Below, one piece after another: positions 9,678 through 19,624 of a DNA stretch of 24,371 nucleotides. The position numbers were made by a program, and so were the translations under genes. Every line of letters begins with the position of its first letter. Position 1 is the first letter of the stretch. Source of the DNA: Plantago elongata (taxonomy: Eukaryota > Streptophyta > Magnoliopsida > Lamiales > Plantaginaceae); NCBI GenBank assembly GCA_036897095.1, contig JAYMSP010002424.1, positions 1 to 24,371 of the forward strand, in the 5' to 3' direction. Below the pieces are notes generated by a model. The model had not been told where the DNA came from. It was given only the letters and a program-made list of their open reading frames with translations, and ran no database searches.

Positions 9678-10006
9678 TGGAGACAAAATTTCAGTGGAAC
9701 ATGCAATTTATTTTAAGATACTTCCTTGATAAAAGATTATTCAAGTGAAGAAAAGAAGATAAACTTATGATAAACTAACAAAACAAGAGAGAATCGAACC
9801 TATGGTGATCTAATCTGTAAATTTTGGTATACCGTAACTTTGAGTGCCCCATTTTGTAGAGTTGGCTAATAATCTGGGGAAAATTTCATTTCAGATCCAG
9901 TTTGACAATCAGAATTCAAAACATATCCAATTTAACTGTTAAAATTCAAAAAAATTTGTATCATACCATACAAATGTCGCATTATAGAGTGCGCAGTTAT
10001 TACTAA
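9678..10006. other. AT-rich spacer between repeat remnants, no gene seen
   Basis: No coding region is supported. A minus-strand stretch at about 9770-9810 reads ATAGGTTCGATTCTCTC, which resembles an RNA polymerase III B box, but no A box or cloverleaf is visible. It is not called as a tRNA or SINE. Confidence 0.4.
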
Positions 10007-10061
10007 AGAAATTGGAAAGACGATTGCCAGTGAAGAAATTGGAAAGGTGATTGGCCAGTGA
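10007..10061. repeat. 27/28-bp tandem duplication
   Basis: AGAAATTGGAAAGACGATTG with CCAGTGA (10007-10033) is followed directly by AGAAATTGGAAAGGTGATTGG with CCAGTGA, minus its last shared base (10034-10061). They differ by three substitutions or insertions. The composition is less AT-rich than the surroundings, hinting at captured genic sequence. Confidence 0.9.
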
Positions 10062-10140
10062 ATATAAATCGAACATAGAAGAAGACAGGAAAAGATACAA
10101 GTCTTGGGCCTGGATTTGTGCTTAGGATGTGGACCAATAC

Positions 10141-10230
10141 ATTGGACTGCAGATTGCACACTTGTGAGTTGTAACCGATCCATTGGGGCTATTGGATTGC
10201 AGATTGCACACCTGTGACGGATCCATCGGG
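10141..10230. repeat. Second tandem duplication, about 40-50 bp unit
   Basis: ATTGGACTGCAGATTGCACA C-TTGTGA (10141-10188) is repeated as ATTGGATTGCAGATTGCACA CCTGTGA (10191-10230). Each copy then has GATCCATTGGGG or GATCCATCGGG. The second copy lacks about eight bases (GTTGTAAC). It lies 80 bp from the other tandem duplication. The 104-codon minus-strand frame at 9932-10246 spans both and shows no recognisable domain. Confidence 0.9.
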
Positions 10231-10259
10231 AACATTGACGGTTCAAACAAATTTTCTTA

Positions 10260-10520
10260 AATATTTGTACGAAGATTACGTTCTTTAATCGTAACTCGAA
10301 CTTATATTTGCTTTACGTTGGAACTTACTTTATGCTATTTTTTCACCTCGTCATTTTGGAAATTCACTATCGCTTGTTTAATTTTATTATACTTACTCTC
10401 GTTCATACTTTATTTAATTATTATCCCTTTTCGTTGTTATATGATATTTTATTATCTATCTATTCAATTTATTCCATTTCTAATAACCAAATTAATGTGC
10501 GGACTAAATTAATTCTTTTC
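10260..10520. mobile_element. Degraded MITE-like AT-rich element
   Basis: The stretch TTTTGGAAATTCACTATCGC through CTCTCGTTCATACTTTATTT has the composition and word pattern of the interior of asterid CTCCCTCCGTCCC-type MITEs, but clear termini are missing. The two overlapping plus-strand frames at 10308-10526 are hydrophobic AT-driven translations, not genes. Confidence 0.25.
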
Positions 10521-10696
10521 CTTTGACCCTTATTCTTGAATATGTATTACCTCAATTCTCAATTACATTGCTTCGTTTTGTTTTAATTCTTTTGTTTTCC
10601 TCTACCACTTAATTAAACACGGTTAGCTCTTTCTTTTTTTTTTTCCATTTCATTTACATCTCTCCTCATGAAACAATATTTTTATTTTACATCTAA

Positions 10697-11002
10697 GTTG
10701 ACTGGTTTTAAAAGTTCACCACTCAATATATAACTATATGTACGACAATTAAATTAGAAATTACAATAATATATATACTATCATAAAAATGAATATATAT
10801 TATATAGTTCACCACTCATTTTAACATGTTTCTTTCTTATATATATACTATCATAAAAATGAATATATATTATATGAATTGTTCTAATCACAAATAACAC
10901 AATAACTAATAGTTTTATTATTATTTAAGTTATTAATTAATTTATTTTTAAAATAATAATAAATTAAAAGTCGCACGCGAGTATCGCATGTCAATTTTCT
11001 AG
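10697..11002 (+). mobile_element. Helitron-like 3' end, copy B, with terminal hairpin
   Basis: It starts TTGACTGGTTTTAAAAGTTC and carries an ATATATAACTATATGTAC block as in copy A at 9472. It ends in a hairpin CACGCGA-GTA-TCGCATG (10974-10990, one mismatch), then TCAATTTT and CTAG at 10999-11002, followed by host T. A hairpin about 10 nt before CTRR and insertion next to T are Helitron hallmarks. No Rep/helicase coding is present, so it is non-autonomous. The 5' end is unresolved and the element may extend further left, including the tandem duplications. Confidence 0.55.
10771..10875. repeat. 35-bp direct repeat, 70-bp period
   Basis: ATATATACTATCATAAAAAT continuing as GAATATATATTATAT occurs identically at 10771-10805 and 10841-10875. 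The spacer (10806-10840) contains GTTCACCACTCA, which also occurs at about 10714. This is a local duplication inside Helitron-like copy B. Confidence 0.9.
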
Positions 11003-11239
11003 TTCTTTTAAATTCATATAAAATCAAATAGTCAAATTATAACATAAAGAAGAAAGTAATTATATATCTTTTCCAAATGGTATAATCATTTACCAGTAAT
11101 TAGTTACTGTAATATCAAAATTCTTAATAAACTAGATGATTCCATCTCCATGTTCAAAGAACAAATTTATTCCAAAATTATAATTAGAAATCTCAAGTTT
11201 AAGGAAACTAGAAAGTGAAAATTACACCATTGTATACAA

Positions 11240-11452
11240 AAAGGTCCCATTCAATAAATCCTTGACATGGGCCCAAAAAATATGTGAGAGTGTAAAGTGT
11301 AACTAAACCATATGATCACGTTCACGTTCACCCAATCTCCCAAAGCCCTCTACTTCCCACCTATCCACACTCCACTTCCTCACTTTCCCACCAATATCAC
11401 CACCTATCTCCGCCGCAAACCACCGCCTATCGTCGTAAACTTAACCGACACA
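11240..11452 (+). promoter_or_regulatory. Proximal promoter and leader of the 216-residue protein gene
   Basis: CATGGGCCCA at about 11267-11276 contains a palindromic TGGGCC (site II-type) box. No clear TATA box was found. The segment from about 11320 to 11452 is strongly C/T-rich, typical of plant leaders. An in-frame ATG at 11312 precedes it, so part of this segment might be translated. Confidence 0.45.
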
Positions 11453-12103
11453 ATGCCGGACGAGAAATCAAAGAAAAACAAAAAATCAAAACACCAGCAC
11501 CCAAACGACCAGACCACAAAACAAACCTCCAACTTCTCCTTCAAACCTCACTCCGAAGTAAAAGGCCTCCGCTTCGGCGGCCAATTCATCGTCAAATCCT
11601 TCACAATCCGCCGCGCCCGCCCACCGGAGCTCCTCCGCCTCCTCTCCCTCCCCTCCACCACCGCCAGCTCATTCACCTCCACCACCGCATTCCTCCCCAC
11701 GAACTTCACGATCCTGGCTCACCACGCCTGGCACACACTCACATTAGGCCTGGGGACCAAAAAGTCGAAGGTGATCCTCTTCGTCTTCGAATCGGAAACA
11801 ATGAGAGCCTCGATCGAGCGAGCCTGGCCGGCCGAGATTCCGCTCGGAGAAGTGAATAAGAAGATGATCAGAGGCTTGTCAGGGTGCGAACTGGCGAGGT
11901 TCAAGTTCAGGAAGGGGTGCGTGACGTTTTACGTGTTCGCAGTGAAGAGGAATGGGGGGCTTGGGTTTGGATCGGCGGAGGATTTGAGGGTGATTCTGCA
12001 GGCGGTGGTGGCGCTGAAGGATTTTATCGATCATACGGCGATGCTGGCAATGCCGAATCAGAGGAGTATTGGCCACGCGCCGCCTGTCGCCGCCGTGCAT
12101 TGA
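11453..12103 (+). CDS. Conserved-looking plant protein of unknown function, 216 aa
   Basis: A single-exon gene. From the ATG at 11453 the protein starts MPDEKSKKNKKSKHQHPN, a lysine-rich, probably disordered and NLS-like segment. A globular part begins near residue 35 (EVKGLRFGGQFIVKSF). It contains PTNFTILAHHAWHTLTLGLG, a segment with VILFVFESETM, GLSGCELARFKFRKGCVTFY, and a C-terminal helix with KDFIDHTAMLAM. These blocks are the kind seen in uncharacterised plant proteins; I do not assign a family or function. There is no signal peptide or membrane span. The frame is open to an upstream ATG at 11312, adding 47 residues rich in Ser, Thr, Pro and Leu. I prefer 11453 because the upstream part looks like translated leader. 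GC content is high, as for a real exon. No partner gene is adjacent. Confidence 0.8.
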   Translation: MPDEKSKKNKKSKHQHPNDQTTKQTSNFSFKPHSEVKGLRFGGQFIVKSFTIRRARPPELLRLLSLPSTTASSFTSTTAFLPTNFTILAHHAWHTLTLGLGTKKSKVILFVFESETMRASIERAWPAEIPLGEVNKKMIRGLSGCELARFKFRKGCVTFYVFAVKRNGGLGFGSAEDLRVILQAVVALKDFIDHTAMLAMPNQRSIGHAPPVAAVH

Positions 12104-12560
12104 GGTTTAGGGATTTGATTTGACTGACAGATGTGTAATTTTATGTTGTTTTGAATTTGTCGGTATGTTTATGAATTATTTTTTTGTTTTAATTAATTAC
12201 CTGAATGATTTAAGTGAACTGTGATGATACTTGGACCCTGACATGTCAATGGAATAAAATAATTTTTGTTGGGGTCAATTATCCACTATCTGCGCCTTGT
12301 GGATTTACTTTTAAATGTCCAGACGTCCAGTGATATTAAGATGAAATTGTTTATATGTAGTGGAGCTGTTTATCATTGAGATTTCAGAGCGATTTTTTTT
12401 ATTAGCAAGGAGTTTCCAGCTGTGGATTTTTTTTAGAAGGGGGTTGAAAATTTGATGGTTGCCATGTACTGTGACTCTGTGATTTTATGATGCATTTATC
12501 ATCGATTATAATTCAATCTATCAAGTAGTGTGGATAATGAAGGAAGTTGACTTATGGTTT
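12104..12560 (+). other. 3'UTR and flank of the unknown-protein gene
   Basis: After the TGA the sequence turns T/G-rich. AATAAA occurs at about 12253 (GGAATAAAATAA), a plausible polyadenylation signal about 150 bases past the stop. No further coding region is seen. Confidence 0.5.
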
Positions 12561-12568
12561 TATTAAGA

Positions 12569-12699
12569 TTGTGTTCTCTGAAATTTATTAGATTAGACTT
12601 GATAGATATGAACTGGATTAAATTAAAGTAAGATATAAATTATAACTAAGTCGAGCTAAGCTGAACTGGACTGAATTGATTTTCAGTTGAAGATAACAA
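12569..12699 (-). mobile_element. Dispersed 'CAGTTCAGTT' repeat, copy 3, with terminal inverted repeats
   Basis: The left end reads TTGTGTTCTCTGAAATT. The right end read in reverse is TTGTTATCTTCAACTGAAAA. These are imperfect inverted termini, and the latter matches the start of the copies at 3022 and 4086. The core AAGATATAAATTATAACTA is present, followed by AGCTGAACTGGACTGAATTG. At about 130 bp it is the best-bounded copy and suggests a MITE. No clear target-site duplication was seen. Confidence 0.6.
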
Positions 12700-12759
12700 T
12701 ATATCATAAATTAAGACGTTAGAGTAGTTTACTTATTAGGTTATATTCTATTCAATTTA

Positions 12760-12992
12760 CAATAACCTTAGTTGAATTCTATTGCAGTTTAGTCAGTTAT
12801 GATTAATTATTGTAGAGAAAATAACCTTACTATTAATTTCTCATCGCTTTTAGGCTCATTTCAGTTCTATACAACTTAAAATCATTTCAGTTCAGTCCCT
12901 TTCAATTTATTTCAATTCAGTTTGGCTCTGTTTAGTTATAATTTATATCTTATTTCATTTCACTTCAGTTTAATTCAGTTAAAGAGAATAAA
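12760..12992 (+). repeat. Dispersed 'CAGTTCAGTT' repeat, copy 4
   Basis: It contains ATTTCAGTTCAGTCCCTTTC, TTTAGTTATAATTTATATCTT (core, minus its final bases) and TTCAGTTTAATTCAGTTAAA followed by GAGAATAAAACA, an inverted version of the TTGTGTTCTCTTCAACTGA terminus. Its left part, about 12760-12850, is more diverged. It lies 60 bp from copy 3 in the opposite orientation. Confidence 0.5.
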
Positions 12993-12999
12993 ACATTAC

Positions 13000-14340
13000 T
13001 CGTATTTTATCCCATTTTATTAAGAATTTAATGGACCAACAAAGATTACCTGTACATGTCATGTGAACTTATAAAACACACTAAAAGTTCAGTTCAAGTG
13101 TCATTATAATTTTTGCATTGAATTTTTATACGTTAGAAAATTTATACAATTGTATCATTGATGCTATCAAAAAAAAATTCTTTCTAAGTAGAATTTCATT
13201 TATCGGAATGGTGGGTGAAGTGTACATTTGTTTGTACAAATCATAATTAGAAGCAAAGAGATCACGGCGATAATATCGCAAAGAGGTCCAAAGTCCGATT
13301 CTTAATTGCTTTCATGCACATTTGTATGTACACTCTGTTTTTGTGTCGGCCCCTATTCCTCCCACCACTAATATAATGTACAGAATAAAAAGGCCAAAAT
13401 GAAAAATGTAGCTAATAAATTTGGTTTTTCTTTTCATCTCATTCTGGCTTTGGTTTGCCTTAGGATCGAAAGTATGTTAATTGATTTGGCTGAACCATTT
13501 GTTAATTTGTCTTAATACACCCTCTATTAGTGGTCCTCCATTAAAATTTGTAGCCGGAGTAATAGTATAATTCAAATGTAGGACAAACCCAATTAGTACG
13601 AGCTCGTGCGTTTGTTAAATTTAATCGAGCTTGAAAGTGAAGAGAAGACACTGACATGTTACATTCACATCATTATGTTTCTAACTTAATCCTCTTGAAA
13701 TCAAATAATAATGCTCAAGCAAAGTTGTCTTATGTTTTACTTTAGCTCAAGTAGGTGCATTTCTCACTTTTACGGAATTGTGTAGTGTTTTAAAATACGT
13801 TTGGTAGGGAATCGGTCATTAAAAAATGCCGACTTTGTTAATCTACTTTTGTTCGGGATCGAATTACCCTATTAAATTTGACATTTTAATTTTGTTTTTG
13901 ATATATTATTTTTGGTAGTGGACTAATTAATTCAACGTGAATTGTGGTTTAAATATATAGACAAGTTAACACCAGCCCAATAGCTGGTCTTAGCTAAACC
14001 CACATTTTGTGGCTTAATTCTACATGACAAAATATAATTCAAGTATTCTTCATTCCTTAAATTTAATCTATCGGGCAACATTAACGAATCCAACACGTTA
14101 AGACACCACAAAACAAACGTGTCATTGTGAAGTCCAAAAACACCTAAAATCCAGATTAAATGGCTACCAAACAACTCTTTAAGGTCCGTTTTAAAATTTT
14201 AAAGTAGGTTGAGTTAAAAATATACTAGTAAATATACAATTTATGTGTAAATGTTAGATTCATTATCTTCTTCGTTCAATAAAAAGTTATGCTAACATTA
14301 AAATGTAAAATGCATTACTTTATACGTAAATTGAAGAAAT
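13000..14340. other. AT-rich intergenic DNA, no gene seen
   Basis: No coding region is supported. GTTTGGTAG at 13799-13807 and its inverse CTACCAAAC at 14164-14172 could be 9-bp tips of a 370-bp MITE, but the match does not extend. The 80-codon minus-strand frame at 13932-14174 lies within that interval and has no recognisable domain. Confidence 0.5.
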
Positions 14341-15960
14341 ACAGAGCATATTCCAACTCTCCCGTTATTAATTCTGAAAGTTCAGGACTTCAGGCCACAT
14401 TGCCAGGTTCAGTGCATGCAGAACCGTTGAGCTTGAAGCACCAATACATTGTTGGGTTTAATTAGAAATGGTGTCAGTTAATTGAACGGTTCGGTTGGGT
14501 TTAATTTTCTTCGTGAATCGATCTTAGATCTAACCCGTGAATAACCAACTAACCTATAAACTATGCACTAAACAAAATACCCACATTTATAACTCCAACC
14601 ACATGCAGTGCAATTCCCATAGTTTTATTGACGAATCATTGAATTTGACCCTTGTTCAGTACTTCAGTTGTTCGGATAAGTTAGATGTAGAGCTATATAA
14701 AAGTTTCACTCGAGTTTCTTGGCCTTTTGAGTGTGTTTCGCATTAGGTGCGGCTGAATTACATCCTCATAGAGTCCTACTACTCTGAATCGTGTATTAAT
14801 AACCCGGTTTAGTATGATAGCATATCATTGGACGTTTTGGTGGACGCAATGATGTGAATGCGATCTTAGATAGCGCAAGGCTGCAGTATCTAAAGTGAAA
14901 GGGCACCTAACCAAAACATCAATAATTGATGGCAATGGCATGGCACTTGAACTCATAAAGAGACATAGTCATGTTGAATGTTGATGGCTTTTGAAGGGAA
15001 AAAAACAAGTGATTGACAGAGAAAAGTAGAAAGGAGGAAGATAGTGATTAAGAATGTACGTTAGTTTTGTTCCCTTGGTTGGTTGGGTCTAATCATCATG
15101 TACTAGTCTAAGACCCACTCGACACATGAATTTTCCTTCTTGTTTCACATTTTCTGCTGTCAACTTCAATCATAAATTATTTCATGGTAGCTCCACAGAA
15201 ATATCAAGTTCTACGAGATGGTAAGTCGTGATAAAGTATGGGCGTGCACTAGTACAGTAGTACTCATCCAGGACCCGCCCTCATTGGCCAACTAACCCGA
15301 CCACCACCGACCTCTCTGTTTATTATTTTACAGATTACTTCTTCCTGTTACTCAATTCTTCATTTTTACTTTTCTCTTTTGGGCGAAAACAACAAGAGGA
15401 CCACTATATGCACAAGTCTAGCTAGGATCTTGATAATCATCACTGTAAATGAATCAGAGGCTTACATCTGATCTGGGTATAAATTGTTTTCAATTTGATG
15501 CACCAGTTCATTCTCAACGTCTAAAAATCTTTTATGGAATCTTCAATTTACTCTCATCAGTCAGCACACCCACTATTCCTGTTCCAGGTCAGTTTCAGTA
15601 GAATTCAAGATAACGAGTTGCACACCTTTCTGCATTTCATCAATGGATTAGTTTAATCTGTACCCTTTCCAGACAAGATAAATGCAAACTAAACACTAAC
15701 TTGAAGTACATGAATACTTTCTAGCATTGTAGTACCATCGGTTTTCCTTCCTACTTAAAAGTTGTTCAAACTCACTCACCTCATTAATCAATTATACTGC
15801 ACTTCTAGGGGTCATATGCAAGGGGCAAACTAAAACCATTTTATTGACAAGTACATAACATAGCAAAAATATGAAACCAGCCCCATCATACATGAATAGA
15901 ATCTAGAGCTGAGATAAGTTGTGAAAACAAGAAAGAATATAATCATGAACTCTACTAAGC
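14341..15960. other. Intergenic DNA, no gene seen; isolated TATA-like motif
   Basis: No protein-coding exon is recognisable on either strand. TATATAAAA at 14694-14702 is a good TATA-like motif without an identifiable downstream gene. The 69-codon frame at 14537-14746 runs across it and is not supported. Composition is less AT-rich than in the other spacers, so a non-coding transcript is possible but unproven. Confidence 0.45.
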
Positions 15961-16695
15961 AGGAGCTTGTCAGATTCTTTTCAAGAGATTCGTGTGCAAA
16001 GGCATGCCACTAATTCACACACAGACCTTCACTATCTCGAACCAACACCCACCCTAGTATCAAGCCACATTCCTTTAACTCGGACACGTCAAACAAAGTT
16101 CTCTCATCTTCTTATGGTATATTGATATGGATGCATTGTATTCTATGTAAGCATTATCTGGTGACTGGTTTAAGCAACTGTACATTCAAGCAAGACATTG
16201 GAATCTTTGGGCTATAATAACAAGTTTCTTTTTCAAAAACTACCAAGCAATTAAAAGGGACACATACAGACAGTAACATCAATAAAGTCATGTTATCTAA
16301 TGATCAAACAAAAGCACATAGCATACATAAAAGGACCAAATAAAAAGAATGAAAATACAACTGAAGCAAACCAGAAATGCAGCTATAAATAGTTTAATCA
16401 TCATAGTGTTCTTTCTAATATTATGCTGGATGAGGGAGTTTACACTTCTAATCATCATAGCTATAAATTGGCCTTAATGTATGGCACCTTATTATTGTAG
16501 CAAAAAGGCATTGGGATAAAGACATGATTTTTAAAGTAAATGAAGCCTCATTTAAGTTAATTAAACCAATCATGTAGATTCTAATCATACATAACAGAAC
16601 ATTGGCAAATAACCACCATTGTGGAAAATGCTAAATAGAACTAAGGTATCAAGGACAACTCAAGAAGAAAACTGAACCTTGCTAGCCTCTGTCTC
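15961..16695 (-). other. Downstream flank and probable 3'UTR of threonine synthase
   Basis: On the minus strand this follows the threonine synthase stop codon. The first 200-300 bases (16695 down to about 16400) are probably 3'UTR. No exon-like sequence is seen further on. Confidence 0.4.
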
Positions 16696-18291
<1,596 letters not shown>

Positions 18292-18431
18292 CTAATTCCA
18301 AATTTGGGACTTTATTGTTGATTGAAATCGAGCTGGTGATGACGATCGGTTTGGAGAAAGACGAGGAAAAACGACTCAGGTAGAAAAGGTACTTTTCATT
18401 AGATGGTCTGGATAAGTCATTTCCTTACTCA

Positions 18432-18481
18432 TTAGGGTTCGTCTAGTCAATTTTCTTAATGGGCTTTCTCGTTAATGGGCC
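18432..18481 (-). promoter_or_regulatory. Telo-box and site II motifs upstream of threonine synthase
   Basis: On the minus strand AACCCTAA (18439-18432) lies 170 bp before the start codon. TGGGCT and TGGGCC, read on the plus strand, lie at 18460-18465 and 18476-18481. Telo-box plus site II is a recurrent combination in promoters of growth and housekeeping genes in plants. The same pair sits before the ribosomal gene in this window. No TATA box is evident nearby. Confidence 0.55.
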
Positions 18482-18499
18482 TCACTCAAGTTTATGATG

Positions 18500-19200
18500 G
18501 TATACTATGTTATTGAACTAAATAAATAATAGTATAAATTATTGTAAGTAGAGATGAACTGAATCAGTTTTCAGTTTAATAAAACATAGTTTTACTGTAG
18601 TATAACAATTTACGCTCTTATATGGTCTCAATTTTACTCGAGTCATGTGTATTGTTTACAATTATATGGTTCAAAATATTTAGGGACGGATTGTATAGAA
18701 TTTGAGTGGTTTTTTTCAATTGAAATTGAGTTTTTGTTGTACAAAATGTTCGATTCGAGTGGAAGATGACCGCTCAAGCGGTATAACAAAAAGGACTTTA
18801 ATTTATCGATTATACGGGCCACTAGCCATTGAAATATGTATTTTATTAAGGATTCGACTCGTTCATTAAGTTATTCGAGTCGAATGTGACTATGCGAACT
18901 TCGTAAGGAGCTCATTTACTTGTGGAATTGAGAAAAAGTATGTCTGATTCCATAATGATCGATTGTATCGATTTGAATTAGTTTGGGCAATGAATTAGGG
19001 AGTTACACCAACATAGATAAATATGAACTGTATTGTCTGAATTTGAGATACTATTGTGATTCGAGTTTGAAAATTAGTTAAGTCTATATTAAATTGTTAT
19101 AAAAGATTTAATTTTAATTGCGACTTACGAGACTTATGACAATTCAACTGAGTTCGGACCGGATCTTTCATCCAATGTGATCAAATTGGGCTGGAATGAT
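18500..19200. other. Divergent spacer between threonine synthase and the microprotein gene
   Basis: No coding region is seen. AGTATAAATTATTG and TGAACTGAATCAGTTTTCAG near 18530-18580 are a short trace of the dispersed 'CAGTTCAGTT' family. A foldback lies at 18852-18885. Confidence 0.45.
18852..18885. repeat. Perfect 10-bp inverted repeat
   Basis: ATTCGACTCG (18852-18861) and CGAGTCGAAT (18876-18885) form a perfect 10-bp stem with a 14-bp loop. A related GTTCGATTCGAGTGG lies 100 bp upstream. It could be a remnant of a foldback element or a factor-binding dyad; nothing decides between them. Confidence 0.85.
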
Positions 19201-19279
19201 CCATATCCGAGACCACAATAAAATTACAGAACTTTTACCACGAAGTTCATCGTTTTCTTCAATATTTCCAATCGATCAA

Positions 19280-19288
19280 TTAGGGTTT
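19280..19288 (+). promoter_or_regulatory. Telo-box before the microprotein gene
   Basis: TTAGGGTTT (telo-box AAACCCTAA on the other strand) lies 54 bp upstream of the ATG at 19342. It is followed by a pyrimidine-rich leader (TTCTTCTCTTCACCATC). Telo-boxes close to the transcription start are typical of ribosomal, mitochondrial and other housekeeping genes. Confidence 0.6.
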
Positions 19289-19341
19289 AAGGAAATTCTT
19301 CTCTTCACCATCAAATCAACTGAACAGATTAAAGATAGTAA

Positions 19342-19624
19342 ATGGTAGATGGAAAATTTCGATTCCGGCAACTTCTCAAGGATAAGAGATTCTGGCTTGC
19401 CTCTTTCCTAATTGGTTGGGCAGGTGCTTTACAGGTTTTCCATTTCACACCAGTACTGTGTGACTTGCTCGAATTAATCGATTAGCATTTGATTGATCAT
19501 TTTCTTTGTTGCCAATTGAATGATTTTGCAGCTACATATGTCGTGGTTGCAGAGGCAAGAGGCCTTCAAGCAGAAGTTTCTGAAACCGGATGAGGAGGAT
19601 GCCAAACAGTCTGCTGACTACTGA
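19342..19624 (+). CDS. 61-residue single-pass membrane microprotein (two exons)
   Basis: Exon 19342-19434 encodes MVDGKFRFRQLLKDKRFWLA and SFLIGWAGALQ. A 97-bp intron with donor CAG/GTTTTC and acceptor TTTTGCAG ends at 19531. Exon 19532-19624 encodes LHMSWLQRQEAFKQKFLKPD and a short acidic end (EEDAKQSADY), then TGA. Both exons are exactly 93 nt and the intron is phase 0. A basic, amphipathic N-terminus (residues 5-16) precedes one hydrophobic segment (about 17-33); a charged C-terminal helix follows. The pattern resembles small inner-membrane subunits or assembly factors of mitochondria, but I do not recognise the family and infer no function. The leader with a telo-box supports a real gene. 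Each exon alone is too short to stand out as an open frame. An alternative donor (GCAG/GTGC, 14 bases upstream) would break the frame. Confidence 0.65.

Noticed and set aside
9790..9812. GGTTCGATTC-like B-box on the minus strand, considered as tRNA or SINE
   Set aside because: No A box, acceptor stem or cloverleaf could be built around it, and no poly(A) or T tail was seen.
9932..10246. Minus-strand 104-codon frame across the tandem duplications
   Set aside because: No domain recognised. The duplications change the frame relation between copies, and the sequence looks like transposon-associated debris.
13932..14174. Minus-strand 80-codon frame
   Set aside because: No conserved motif. It lies in an AT-rich interval possibly bounded by MITE-like 9-bp tips.
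15424..15445. AGGATCTTGATAATCATCACT, partly like miR172
   Set aside because: Several mismatches to miR172 and no pairing arm in the flanking sequence to form a precursor hairpin.
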